Origin: DASXUX01 sp036504595
Lineage (GTDB): Bacteria > Planctomycetota > SZUA-567 > H5-PLA8
Assembly: GCA_036504595.1 (NCBI GenBank)
Contig: DASXUX010000042.1
Location: forward strand, 62,001 to 126,000
Direction of reading: 5' to 3'
DNA length: 64,000 bases
Shown: positions 8,608 through 17,067 of the stretch, piece by piece
How positions within the stretch are numbered: position 1 is the first letter of the stretch
Layout of the letters: each line of letters opens with the position of its first letter
The notes under the pieces: model-generated
The model's input: only the letters and a program-made list of their open reading frames with translations
Told to the model about the DNA's origin: nothing
Database searches by the model: none
Position numbers and translations under genes: made by a program

Positions 8608-9060
8608 ATGGCGACTCCAGCCAGCCCAATTCCGAGCCTGTGGCCATCGAACGTTACAGGATCAACTGAGCGAACTCCCCTGACCATTCTGAAAGAACAG
8701 GCCGCAGCCCTATCGGCTCAAACCAACAACTTCGTTGTTGGGAAAGCGACTGCAACGCCGGTCGGAGAGAAGATCCTCATCGACTTTGATCTGGTCGTAC
8801 CCACGCTGATGAATTATTCGTACAGACTTTTCAAGATATCGCATGGCACGATGCCCTACCCCTTGCAGATACACGCTAAGGGAATTGCCGCGCAACTCGC
8901 ATCGTCGCAGTTCCAGGCCAAGTTGACCAATGCGCTAGGTCTTCAGGACAGCGTTGAAGTCACCGATGAAAATGATTTCATTGAGGCTCTGCGTGCGATC
9001 TTCAAAGCGGACGCTACTCAGAGAGTGCTTTCCGCGCTTCTCGCCCAAGCGCATTCCTAA
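8608..9060 (+). CDS. Hypothetical protein paired with the EEP nuclease
   Basis: The 150-residue product starts at an ATG with AGGAG 7 bases upstream and only 9 bases after the nuclease stop, so the two are probably co-translated. The N-terminal half is beta-rich (KILIDFDLVVPTLMNY), the C-terminal half helical (FIEALRAIFKADATQRVLSALLAQ). I recognise no domain. Composition is lower in GC, like the nuclease and unlike leuC/leuD. Its tight pairing with the nuclease suggests a regulator, inhibitor or partner; this is inference only. Confidence 0.72.
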   Translation: MATPASPIPSLWPSNVTGSTERTPLTILKEQAAALSAQTNNFVVGKATATPVGEKILIDFDLVVPTLMNYSYRLFKISHGTMPYPLQIHAKGIAAQLASSQFQAKLTNALGLQDSVEVTDENDFIEALRAIFKADATQRVLSALLAQAHS

Positions 9061-9073
9061 GTGCGCCAAGGCG

Positions 9074-9304
9074 ATGCAGGGAATGAACATGGCGTGCAAG
9101 CTGGCCGACGAAGACGACCTTGAGCGCTGCCGGCGTGTGCGCGCGGAGATCGACTCGCGCTTCGCAAGCATCGACGAAATGTTCGACTTCTTCGCCAAAT
9201 TGGACCGCGAGCGGCGTCGCCGCGGACGCGCGGCCAGCAAGAAGGTGCGCTTGCGCAAGAAGACATTGGTAAAGGGTCCGCGAAAATCAGCCACTCGGAA
9301 GTAG
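9074..9304 (+). CDS. Small basic hypothetical protein before leuD
   Basis: A frame of about 76 codons that ends 25 bases before leuD. The N-terminal part is acidic and helical (LADEDDLERCRR, IDEMFDFF), the C-terminal 30 residues are very rich in Arg and Lys (RERRRRGRAASKK, LRKKT), which suggests nucleic-acid binding. Start is uncertain: ATG 9074, 9083 and 9089 are all possible, and AGGGA best fits 9089. No family recognised. It may be part of the nuclease cassette or an original resident of the leu operon. Confidence 0.55.
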   Translation: MQGMNMACKLADEDDLERCRRVRAEIDSRFASIDEMFDFFAKLDRERRRRGRAASKKVRLRKKTLVKGPRKSATRK

Positions 9305-9329
9305 GTTGCGATCCAGGAGCAATGACAAC

Positions 9330-9923
9330 ATGCCACTCGAAAAAATAACCCAAGTCACCGGCGCCGGCGTTTACGTCCCGGGCAACGACATCGACACCGA
9401 CCGCATCATCCCGGCGCGCTTCATGAAGTGCGTCAGCTTCGATGGACTCGGTCAGTACCTGTTCCATGACGTGCGCTTCGGCAAGGACGGCCAAAGCCTC
9501 GGCCATCCGCTCGACACGCACAAGGGCGCCAGCATTCTGCTCAGCGGCCGCAACTTCGGCTGCGGCTCCTCGCGCGAACACGCCCCGCAGGCGCTCCAGA
9601 AATTTGGCATTCGCGCCGTGATCGCCGAAAGTTTCGCCGAGATTTTCGCCGGCAACTGCACGACGCTGGGCATTCCGTGCCTGATGATGGACGCCAAGGA
9701 CATCGCAGCCATCGCCCAAGCCGTCGCCGCCGATGCGAAGACCCAGATCACGATCGATCTGGCTGGCGCAGTCGTTCTGTTTGCAGGCAAGAAGGCCAGC
9801 TTTCAGATGAAGGCCGGCGCACGCGAAGCGCTCCTGAAAGGCGAGTGGGACGCCCTCGGCCAGTTGCTCGACGGAAAAGACCAGGTCGCCGTGGTGGCCA
9901 AGAAACTGGGCTATGTGGCGTAA
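9330..9923 (+). CDS. leuD: 3-isopropylmalate dehydratase small subunit
   Basis: The swivelling domain has the typical opening (DIDTDRIIPARFMK) and the substrate-binding GRNFGCGSSREHAP stretch. The length of 197 residues is normal. It completes the isopropylmalate isomerase with LeuC. I take ATG 9330, with AGGAG about 10 bases upstream. The gene follows three non-leu genes, so its expression may depend on the leuC transcript reading through them. A repeat hairpin begins at its stop codon. Confidence 0.95.
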   Translation: MPLEKITQVTGAGVYVPGNDIDTDRIIPARFMKCVSFDGLGQYLFHDVRFGKDGQSLGHPLDTHKGASILLSGRNFGCGSSREHAPQALQKFGIRAVIAESFAEIFAGNCTTLGIPCLMMDAKDIAAIAQAVAADAKTQITIDLAGAVVLFAGKKASFQMKAGAREALLKGEWDALGQLLDGKDQVAVVAKKLGYVA

Positions 9924-9992
9924 GTTTTCAGTTCTTAGTTTTGAGTTCTTAGTTCCTTAACTCAAAACTGAAACCTGAGAACTCAAAACTGT
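9924..9992. repeat. Stuttered-word inverted repeat after leuD
   Basis: Words of the type CAGTTCTTAGTTTTGAGTTC are followed by their complement (CTCAAAACTGAAACCTGAGA). The two halves pair to form a long AT-rich stem directly after leuD, where a terminator would be expected. Confidence 0.82.
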
Positions 9993-10026
9993 CGTTCTCG
10001 ACTTTGAGAGGTGACAATTCACCACA

Positions 10027-10560
10027 ATGAAACTGGCCTGCCCGCACTGCAACCTTCCGCTCAACATGCCCGACCGCTTTGCCGGCCGCAAGCCCAAATG
10101 CCCGGCATGCAGGGAGCGATTCCAGATGCCCGGTGATGCGCCCGCAACGGCGACCGGAAAAGCTGCACAGCCCGAACAAGTTGCAGTTACTCCCACCGCG
10201 GCAATTGGCGGGGACGAACTGGCGCTCAGTGACGCCCACGGCCTGGCTAAAGACGCCACCGCGTTACGGCCCAGCGAACCGATCGTCTGCCCGTCCTGCG
10301 GCACGGACTGGGTCAGCGGTGCGGCCGAATGCAAGAAGTGCCATTACAACCGATTCGTGGGCGGCAAGGCGCGGCGCGGCGTCAAGCGCGGCTTCAACGT
10401 CAAAATCGACACACAGAAAGTGTTCCTTTACCTGGCGGCATTCGCCACGCTTTACCTTTGCTACTGGATGTACAACGGCGGCTGGGACAAGCTCTCTCAC
10501 AGCGTAAACAAGACGTTTGATGACGCTTCCCGGCCCAAGCTGGAAGAAGAGAATAAGTAA
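10027..10560 (+). CDS. Zinc-ribbon membrane protein
   Basis: Two CxxC pairs near the N-terminus (CPHC, CPAC) form a zinc ribbon with the consensus 'C-P-x-C-x-x-x-L-x-x-P-x-x-x-A-G-K-K-x-x-C-P-x-C' found widely in planctomycete proteins. A second ribbon (CPSC, CKKC) lies near residue 90. One membrane segment follows (VFLYLAAFATLYLCYWMY), then a short charged tail. The 177-residue protein is thus a membrane-anchored metal-binding protein with both ribbons on one side. Its stop shares one base with the next zinc-finger gene, so they are coupled. Function unknown. Confidence 0.78.
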   Translation: MKLACPHCNLPLNMPDRFAGRKPKCPACRERFQMPGDAPATATGKAAQPEQVAVTPTAAIGGDELALSDAHGLAKDATALRPSEPIVCPSCGTDWVSGAAECKKCHYNRFVGGKARRGVKRGFNVKIDTQKVFLYLAAFATLYLCYWMYNGGWDKLSHSVNKTFDDASRPKLEEENK

Positions 10561-11450
10561 TGCGCGTTCTGGCCGCATGCAGAAACTGTCTTGCGCAATA
10601 CGATGTCAGCGGGCAGAAAGCCGGCGACAGCCTGCACTGCCGCTGCGGCGGTCTGGTCATCGTTCCCGAACCTCGCATCGCCGAAGCCCGCCTGGTGCGC
10701 TGCTCAAGCTGCGGAGCGTCGCGCGGCGCGGGTCCCAACTGCCAGTTCTGCGGCGCACGCTTTTCAACCATCGATCAAGGCTGGGGCACGCTCTGCCCGC
10801 AGTGTTTCTGCCGCCTGCCCAACGACGCGCAGTTCTGCGTCGAATGCGGTGTCAAAATCAACCCGCAACGCCTGGACTCCGTCCGTTCGGATCTCCTCTG
10901 CCCGCGCTGCCAGCTCGCGTTGCAGGCCCGCACGCTTGAGACGATCCAGATGTACGAATGCGCCAGTTGCGCCGGAATGTGGCTGCCGGTCGCGGCGTTT
11001 GAGGCCATTGTGGAAGATAAGGAAACCTTGAGCGTTGCCGCACGCGGACTGGATGGACGGCCGAATCCCGCGCGTTTTGAGCTTTCCGCGGAACAGGCTG
11101 TGAAGTACATCCCCTGCCCGGCCTGCAAAAACCTGATGAACCGGCGCAATTTTGCGGGAATCTCGGGCGTCATCATTGACACCTGCAAGAACTGCGGCGT
11201 ATGGCTCGACAACCAGGAGCTCAACCGCATCGTCCAGTTCATCCAAACCGGAGGCATGGACAAGTCCCGCGACGTCGAAGCCCAGGCCAGAGCCCACTCT
11301 GAACAGATGCGCAGCAAGCGGATTTCGCCGCTCACCGATATGGTCGTCAACGATCCCAGGCTGCGGCGGGAACCAGACCTGATCATTGATGGCGTTGTTC
11401 CCGCTTTGTCTCACGTCGTGGCCGCCCTCGCGCGCGCCTTCCTGCATTGA
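10560..11450 (+). CDS. Multi-zinc-ribbon protein with two TFIIB-type zinc fingers
   Basis: The 296-residue product has at least five CxxC-pair units. The last two, near residues 120-150 and 190-220, fit the zf-TFIIB family (C-P-x-C ... C-x-x-C-x-G-x-W-L-x-x-x-E): CPRCQLAL...CASCAGMWLPVAAFE and CPACKNLM...CKNCGVWLDNQELN. Upstream ribbons are CSSC...CQFC and CPQC...CVEC. No membrane segment. It starts at the stop of the membrane zinc-ribbon gene (TAATG). The pair probably works together; family function is not established. Confidence 0.82.
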   Translation: MRVLAACRNCLAQYDVSGQKAGDSLHCRCGGLVIVPEPRIAEARLVRCSSCGASRGAGPNCQFCGARFSTIDQGWGTLCPQCFCRLPNDAQFCVECGVKINPQRLDSVRSDLLCPRCQLALQARTLETIQMYECASCAGMWLPVAAFEAIVEDKETLSVAARGLDGRPNPARFELSAEQAVKYIPCPACKNLMNRRNFAGISGVIIDTCKNCGVWLDNQELNRIVQFIQTGGMDKSRDVEAQARAHSEQMRSKRISPLTDMVVNDPRLRREPDLIIDGVVPALSHVVAALARAFLH

Positions 11451-11512
11451 CCAGGGATGCTGCCACGGCATCTTGTGGCTAAATCATGCGGCTTCGCTAA
11501 GCTCTCTTCCTC

Positions 11513-12964
11513 ATGCCTCTGACTTCAAACGAACTTGGCCCCATCCTGCACCGAACGCGCGAGGCGCAACAACAGTGGGCCGCGCGGCCGCTCAACGAAC
11601 GCCTCGAACCAGTCCGCAAGCTGCGCGCGCGGCTGGCCGCTGAGCCAACCATCCTCGCAGAAGTGATCGCTCGCGAAATCGGCAAAACGCGCTACGAAGC
11701 GATTGGCGCCGAAGTCATGCCCGTCGCCGAATGCTGCCGCTTCCTGATCCAGCGCGCCCCGCGGCTGCTGGCCCCCAAGCGCGAAGGCCTGCGCGGCACG
11801 ATTCCATTTTCCGGACGCGCTCTCGTGCGGCGCGTTCCCTGGGGCATCGTGGCCTCGATCTCGCCGTGGAATTACCCGCTCTTCCTCTGCGCCGCGCCGG
11901 CGCTCAACGCGCTGGTTGCCGGCAACGCCGTGGCGATGAAACCATCCCCGCGCGCGCCAGAGACGGTCCGCGCCTTCGCGCAATGGCTGAAAGACGCGGG
12001 CTTCCCGCCCGATCTGGTTCCGGTGCTCGATCCATCGAACGACACAGGCAAGGCCCTCGCGTCTTCCCCGCTGATCGACAAAATCGTCTTCACCGGCAGC
12101 TCCAAGACCGGCCGCGACGTGCTGCGTTCCGCCGGCGAAAACCTGGTTCCCGCAACGTTGGAACTCTCCGGCTTCGATGCCGTCTACATTCTGCGCGACG
12201 CCAACCTGCCGCTGGCCGTCGCAGCCGTCGCCTTCGGCCTGCGCCTGAATGCCGGACGTTCTTGCATTTGCCCGCGCTGCGCGTTCGTCGAAGAACCTGT
12301 TGCCGATGAATTCATCCGCTTGCTCACCGCGCGGTTGAACAGCCATCGCCTGCTCGCGCCCATGGATCGCCAGACGCTTGAGGAGGCCGATGCCCTGGCC
12401 ACTTCCTTCGCCAGCATGAACGGCGTGCAGTTCCTCAACGACCGCCAGCGCGGCGACAAAGACAAAGCTCTGGCCGTGCTCGGCGGCCCCGACGTTTTAG
12501 CAGCCGCCCAAGGCAACTTCGTTCCGGCCATCGTTGTTACCAAGGTCAAGGATATGGAAGAGGCGCTCCGCCTGGAGAGCAGCTTGTCCTATGCGCTGGG
12601 TGCGTCGATCTTCACCACTGACACAAATGCCGCAGTGAAACTGGCCGGCCGCCTGCGCTCCGGCAGCATCGCGATCAATGAATGCGTCGCTCACGGCGGC
12701 GACGCCGCCATCCCATTCGGCGGCAGCCGCGAAAGCGGCTACGGCGTTCGAGGCGGAGAAGACGGGCTGCTGGAGATGACGCGGCCGCAGACGCTGGCCA
12801 TCGCGCGCGGCACCTTCCGTCCGCATCACGATGCCGAAACGGAAGCCGAGGAGTTTCTGCGGGCCCTGCTGCGCGCGCGTCATAGCGGAAGCCTCGCGGC
12901 CCGCCTGAAAAGCTGGCTTGACTACGCCGTCGAAGGCGTGAAATGGCGCCCGCCTGCGCGTTAG
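11513..12964 (+). CDS. Aldehyde dehydrogenase family protein
   Basis: The 483-residue NAD(P)-dependent enzyme has the expected landmarks: SPWNYPL, the cofactor loop FTGSSKTG, catalytic Glu217 in LELSGFD, and nucleophile Cys251 in NAGRSCICP. The C-terminal PFGGSRESGYG motif is present. It would oxidise an aldehyde to a carboxylate or acyl product. The sequence CICPRC around the nucleophile departs from the common 'G-Q-x-C-x-A/T-x-x-R'. The last 50 residues are an Arg-rich extension. The gene stands alone between the zinc-ribbon pair and a convergent alpha-mannosidase gene; substrate unknown. Confidence 0.92.
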   Translation: MPLTSNELGPILHRTREAQQQWAARPLNERLEPVRKLRARLAAEPTILAEVIAREIGKTRYEAIGAEVMPVAECCRFLIQRAPRLLAPKREGLRGTIPFSGRALVRRVPWGIVASISPWNYPLFLCAAPALNALVAGNAVAMKPSPRAPETVRAFAQWLKDAGFPPDLVPVLDPSNDTGKALASSPLIDKIVFTGSSKTGRDVLRSAGENLVPATLELSGFDAVYILRDANLPLAVAAVAFGLRLNAGRSCICPRCAFVEEPVADEFIRLLTARLNSHRLLAPMDRQTLEEADALATSFASMNGVQFLNDRQRGDKDKALAVLGGPDVLAAAQGNFVPAIVVTKVKDMEEALRLESSLSYALGASIFTTDTNAAVKLAGRLRSGSIAINECVAHGGDAAIPFGGSRESGYGVRGGEDGLLEMTRPQTLAIARGTFRPHHDAETEAEEFLRALLRARHSGSLAARLKSWLDYAVEGVKWRPPAR

Positions 12965-13039
12965 CGAAAGAACAGGAGAAGCGAAACCCGTGGGCCGCGG
13001 CACTTCTTGATCACGAGCCCAGAATGGGGCGGCCGTTCG

Positions 13040-15496
13040 TTATCTTTCCACAATATCGCTGCGTTGGACCGTCCAACCGTTCTGCCGCTGTCTCAGCCGC
13101 CACGTCGCGATTCCATGCGCGGCAACGACGCCCATCTTTATTTTCTTGCCCAACCAATTCAATGTGGCAGGCCCGGACTTGCCTTCCGTCTCCTGAACGC
13201 GCAACACCAAGCCCTTTTCATCTTCGGCTTTCTTGATCGCCAACAACTGCAGCCCCGCCGGTTCGAGCGCCGCCAATGAACCCGCGCGCGGCAAACGCCC
13301 GGCCTTGGCCGGCACAACGATGCTGACCGGCGGCTGCTCCAGAGTTTGCGCCAGCACGGGCAACGCTTCATTGCCGGGATTGAGCAGAAAACGAAATTTC
13401 AATTCGCCGCAATCCACCGCCGGACGCCACGGCGGCATCGGCTTTCCGCCGCCCAGAGCGTACCCGCTGCCCCGCGCCACCGTCGCATGGAACTCCCCGT
13501 TGTGGCACGCGAAGCAATACAGCGAGTCACTGGCGAACCCGAGTTTCTGCGTCTTGCCAAACACGCGCACCCAGCGCCCGCCGGGCACTTCGCCGCACGG
13601 CTTGCGTCGCACCGGCGCGCCGGGCACGTCGAACTCCGCGCTGCCCGCCTGCATCGGCATGACCAGCTTCAAGCGCGCATGCCGCTCATTCCACAGCAGC
13701 CTTGCGGAAACGTCCACCGCATCGCGCGAACGATACAACTGGAACGTCAATTCGATCCACGATTGCTTGCCGGCCAGCCGCACCCACAGCGACGCGCGAT
13801 GCGGGCCGTGTTCGAGCGTTTCGACACGCACAACACGCCAACGCTCCAGCACCTGCGACAGCGTCTTCGCTTCTTCCGCGTCCGGGCCGCCCCACGAACC
13901 CCACTTGTCCTCGACCACGACCGCCGAAAGCCCCGCGCCGCCGAACACGTTCTTGCCTTTACGGAAGATTTCCACGCCGAAGGCGCCACGTTTGGCCCGC
14001 ACTTGATAAATGCCGTTGTCGATTACGCCAGGCGGGGTGGCGCCGGCGTCCCTGCCGGCAGTTGCCGGAACAGCCGCGCCTTCCACCCAGCCGTATTCGA
14101 AGACGCTCCAACCCAGCGGCGGAAGTTCGACCGGCACCACGACGCGCTTGCGCCAGAACCAGTCCGGCGATTCGAACAAATTCTCGACCGGCACGCTCTG
14201 CAACGGCAGCGCCTTGCCGGACGCGTCCAGGACGCGCAGCGGCACCTCATCCGGCCGGCCTTTGTACGGAAGCTCGCGATAGTCGAGATTCGCTTCCCAT
14301 TCCATGTAGCCGCGGTACGGAAACGGATGTGGATTCCAGGCCAACACGGCGTTGGCCGATGGGTGATCGCCCTCCGGCTGGGCGACGCGCGTGTCCACCT
14401 GCTGCGCAAGAGCGTTGAGCGCGGCCAGTTCGATGCGCTGAGCGTGATGCAACACGCCGCCCAGCGAGGCGATCTGGTCGTCGTACGCCGGCTCGATGCT
14501 GGAACCCGGCAGAATGTCGTGGAACGAATTGAAGAGCAGCGTGTCCCATTCCGCGGGCGCGCTGTTGACGGGCTGGCTGAGCGCGCTGCGAATGGTGCTT
14601 TCGGTGCGTTCGGAGCGGAAGAGCGCCGCCTCCGCCTTGCGGTATGCGAATTTGAATTTCGCCACGGACGCATAGCAGCCGCGCAGCGTGAAGTTCATCT
14701 CGCCGCGATGCGTCGGCAGTTCCTTGCCCTCGGCGCGCAGAACGTCCAGCAACCGGTGCAGCCCGGAGTGCACGACTTTGATTTCCGGATGCGCTGCGGC
14801 CCACTTGCGGATTTCACGAAGCTGCTGCCGGCACGGCCCGCCGCCGTGATTGCCCAGGCCGTAGAAGACGCCGACGTTCTCCAGATCGCATTTCCGCGCG
14901 GCTTCGAGCGACGCATCGAGCCGCTTGGGCATTTCATCACGATTGGTGCCGTACCAGCCGACCGGCGGGCGGTACGCCAACACGCGCGCGCCGCTCGGAC
15001 CTTCCCACCAGAACGCCGGCTTTTCCAGCGGCAAGACGTCTGCCATCGGCCGCGTGAACGCAAAGCCCGTAATGCCCGCTGCAGCCATGATTCCTGGCAG
15101 GCCCGCGCAGTGGCCAAACGAATCGGCGGCCCACGCGACGCGCGCGATCTTGCCGAATTTCTTCAAGAAGTAGTTTTGCCCGCACGCGAAGTGCCGGGCG
15201 AAAACTTCGGTCGCCGGCAGATTGGTATCCGGTTGAATCAGCGTTCCGCCCACGACGTCCCAGCGGCCGGCCTCGACCTGTTTGACGATCCGCCGGAACG
15301 TTTTCGGATCGTGCTCCTCGATGTGCTGGTAGATCGCCGATTCGCCGCGAATGAATGTCAGCTCCTCGAACTCATCCATCAAGTCCAGGATCGTCCGGCA
15401 CGTGATGAGCCCCTCATTCATCCCTTCGCGCCAGTCCCACAGCCAGACCGGATCGAGATGAGCGTTGCCGATCAGATGAAACGTCAGCTTTTTCAT
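13040..15496 (-). CDS. Alpha-mannosidase-like glycoside hydrolase, family 38
   Basis: The N-terminus has the metal-binding NAHLDPVWLWDW (His13, Asp15), then WAADSFGHCAG with the family nucleophile position (Asp125) and NSFHDILPGSS (His326, Asp327). These match retaining, zinc-dependent GH38 enzymes. The 818-residue product has no signal peptide, so it is probably cytoplasmic and trims imported mannosides. I use ATG 15496; the frame is open further upstream but into the previous gene. About residue 485, a stretch reading TAGRDAGATPPG is encoded by a variant of the intragenic palindrome. It follows the secreted hydrolase gene by 17 bases on the same strand. Confidence 0.9.
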   Translation of the reverse strand: MKKLTFHLIGNAHLDPVWLWDWREGMNEGLITCRTILDLMDEFEELTFIRGESAIYQHIEEHDPKTFRRIVKQVEAGRWDVVGGTLIQPDTNLPATEVFARHFACGQNYFLKKFGKIARVAWAADSFGHCAGLPGIMAAAGITGFAFTRPMADVLPLEKPAFWWEGPSGARVLAYRPPVGWYGTNRDEMPKRLDASLEAARKCDLENVGVFYGLGNHGGGPCRQQLREIRKWAAAHPEIKVVHSGLHRLLDVLRAEGKELPTHRGEMNFTLRGCYASVAKFKFAYRKAEAALFRSERTESTIRSALSQPVNSAPAEWDTLLFNSFHDILPGSSIEPAYDDQIASLGGVLHHAQRIELAALNALAQQVDTRVAQPEGDHPSANAVLAWNPHPFPYRGYMEWEANLDYRELPYKGRPDEVPLRVLDASGKALPLQSVPVENLFESPDWFWRKRVVVPVELPPLGWSVFEYGWVEGAAVPATAGRDAGATPPGVIDNGIYQVRAKRGAFGVEIFRKGKNVFGGAGLSAVVVEDKWGSWGGPDAEEAKTLSQVLERWRVVRVETLEHGPHRASLWVRLAGKQSWIELTFQLYRSRDAVDVSARLLWNERHARLKLVMPMQAGSAEFDVPGAPVRRKPCGEVPGGRWVRVFGKTQKLGFASDSLYCFACHNGEFHATVARGSGYALGGGKPMPPWRPAVDCGELKFRFLLNPGNEALPVLAQTLEQPPVSIVVPAKAGRLPRAGSLAALEPAGLQLLAIKKAEDEKGLVLRVQETEGKSGPATLNWLGKKIKMGVVAAHGIATWRLRQRQNGWTVQRSDIVER
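14036..14058. repeat. Intragenic palindrome, variant copy in the GH38 gene
   Basis: The sequence GGTGGCGCCGGCGTCCCTGC then CGG is a variant of the GCGCCGGCCTCCGTGCCGG element, read on the minus strand as AGRDAGAT. It lies in frame within the mannosidase, in a likely linker between domains. Confidence 0.6.
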
Positions 15497-15513
15497 GCGC
15501 AATACCGATCCGT

Positions 15514-16860
15514 TCACTTGGCGGCTGGGATGACGAGAATCAGCGGATGATCGCTTAACGTCAGTTTGAGCGAATCGACATTGGTTTTGGTCTCGACGGG
15601 ATCGGTGCCGACGGTCGTATCGTAGATCTTCACGGACGCCTGCGGTCCGCCAAAGGTGACGGTCACGGCGTCTTCGCCTTGCACGCGTTCTCCCCACACG
15701 ACGAGCTGGAACGAGCCGTCGCTGTGCTGCAGCAGCATGTCGTGGACGGTGGCGGGTTGTTCGGCGATCGAGTACGCGAGCTTGCCGGGCTCCTTCAGCG
15801 AACCGGTGTCGGCGAGAACCGTCATCAGGTTGTGGAGATACAGCGCGGCTTTGCGCGGCTTGTAATCGCGCTGGTAGAAACCGAACGTCTGGTTGCCGCC
15901 TTCATCGGTGCGGTCGCGCAGAAGGTAGATGGACGTGTAGCTCCAGCCGCGCTTGAATTGATCCAGATAGAAGCTCATCAGGTTGAGCGCCTGCATATTC
16001 TCGCTCACGAACTTATCGATCTGGCAGCCGCTTTCGGTCGTGACGCGCGGGAGTTTTTCGAGTTCGGCATCGGAGTAGCCCTTGAATTTCTTCGCCCACG
16101 TCACGCCGTAGTTGCCGTAGAGGCCATCGACTTTGCATGCCTTGGTGTGATCGGCGGCGTTCCAGGTCTTGTTGTCCGTCGGTTTGGGCGCGTTGGGGTG
16201 GTAGATGTAGTTGTGAACATTCGCGTAGTCGGCGTATTTCGTTCCAGCCGGCAGCAGGCAACCAGCGCCCTCGGGAATCGTCAGGAATTGCAGGCCGACG
16301 TTATCCGACTGAGCGCCATTCTCCGTGATCGACCAGACCGGATACTTCTTCAGATCGGGATCGTTCTTGACCGCTGCGTACATATCGCGCTGGAGCTTGG
16401 CGACCGCCATCCACGAGGGCGCTCGCCCGCCGCCTTTTTCGCCCTGATACGTCACACCCCAGTTATTCGGCTCGTTGTTGCCTTCAAAGGCCAGCAGCGC
16501 ATCGGCCGCCGCGATTTGCCTGGCCGTGTCGATGAGTTTCTTGATGTCGGTGCCGCCGCTGACCAGGCCCCAGCTAAACTTGACGCCGGTTTTCTCATGC
16601 AGGTCGAGGTAGGTCTGGATCGTCGTCGGCCCGTTCTCCTTCAGGCCCTCGATCCCGCCTCGCACCCAGCGAAAGCCCAGGTACTTGATCATTTCGATCG
16701 TCTTGTCGAGCGGCTGCCCGCGATCGGGAAAGGTCGTGTCGATGCCGACGCTGTTGAGAAAGTCAGTCGTGCGAATAGCCGTGACCGGTTCCGCGGACGC
16801 GAGCCTGCCGGCGCCGCACATAAAGACGAGCATCAGAACTGCAAGCTGTTTGATTGACAT
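15514..16860 (-). CDS. Secreted clan GH-A glycoside hydrolase
   Basis: A clear signal peptide (MSIKQLAVLMLVFMCGAGRLASA) precedes a TIM-barrel hydrolase. The general acid is expected at Glu130 in GNNEPNNW (clan GH-A 'N-E-P') and the nucleophile at Glu276 in RVTTESGC, the usual spacing for strands 4 and 7. A C-terminal beta domain (SFQLVVWGERVQGEDAVTV...) resembles the small sandwich found after GH-A barrels. The 448-residue protein is exported and would cleave a plant or microbial glycan; family number (for example GH5, GH39) cannot be fixed by eye. It is the upstream gene of the mannosidase unit. Confidence 0.82.
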   Translation of the reverse strand: MSIKQLAVLMLVFMCGAGRLASAEPVTAIRTTDFLNSVGIDTTFPDRGQPLDKTIEMIKYLGFRWVRGGIEGLKENGPTTIQTYLDLHEKTGVKFSWGLVSGGTDIKKLIDTARQIAAADALLAFEGNNEPNNWGVTYQGEKGGGRAPSWMAVAKLQRDMYAAVKNDPDLKKYPVWSITENGAQSDNVGLQFLTIPEGAGCLLPAGTKYADYANVHNYIYHPNAPKPTDNKTWNAADHTKACKVDGLYGNYGVTWAKKFKGYSDAELEKLPRVTTESGCQIDKFVSENMQALNLMSFYLDQFKRGWSYTSIYLLRDRTDEGGNQTFGFYQRDYKPRKAALYLHNLMTVLADTGSLKEPGKLAYSIAEQPATVHDMLLQHSDGSFQLVVWGERVQGEDAVTVTFGGPQASVKIYDTTVGTDPVETKTNVDSLKLTLSDHPLILVIPAAK

Positions 16861-16932
16861 GGCTATCCCCAGGAAGTGGCCGGCTGAGCGCCAAGCACTT
16901 TGTCTGAATACACTGATTTCGCGGAAGTTGCG

Positions 16933-17067
16933 CTACGGCCGTGCGTATGCCGTCGCACTGGAAGGGGCCGCGGGCTCGACCGAAAGTGCGACGCGGAAGC
17001 CGACCCACGGATCGTGCACCTGAGGTGCGAGTCTGTGGCGATCTGCCGACCGGCAGAGTGGAATCAT
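16933..17067 (-). pseudogene. Cut-off C-terminal end of the FGE-like gene
   Basis: After the in-frame TGA that ends the FGE-like gene at 17068, the same frame stays open for 44 codons to a TAG at 16933. It encodes CRSADRHRLAP and, further on, DPWVGFRVALS. These are the 'C-R-S-A-x-R' and 'G-F-R-V' elements that normally close an FGE/SUMF1-type domain. The frame is unchanged, so a single nonsense change explains the split. Either the gene is broken or the domain is made by readthrough; the former is more likely. Confidence 0.78.

Noticed and set aside
13346..15550. A 734-codon plus-strand open frame opposite GH38
   Set aside because: All GH38 motifs are on the minus strand; the plus frame has no domain.
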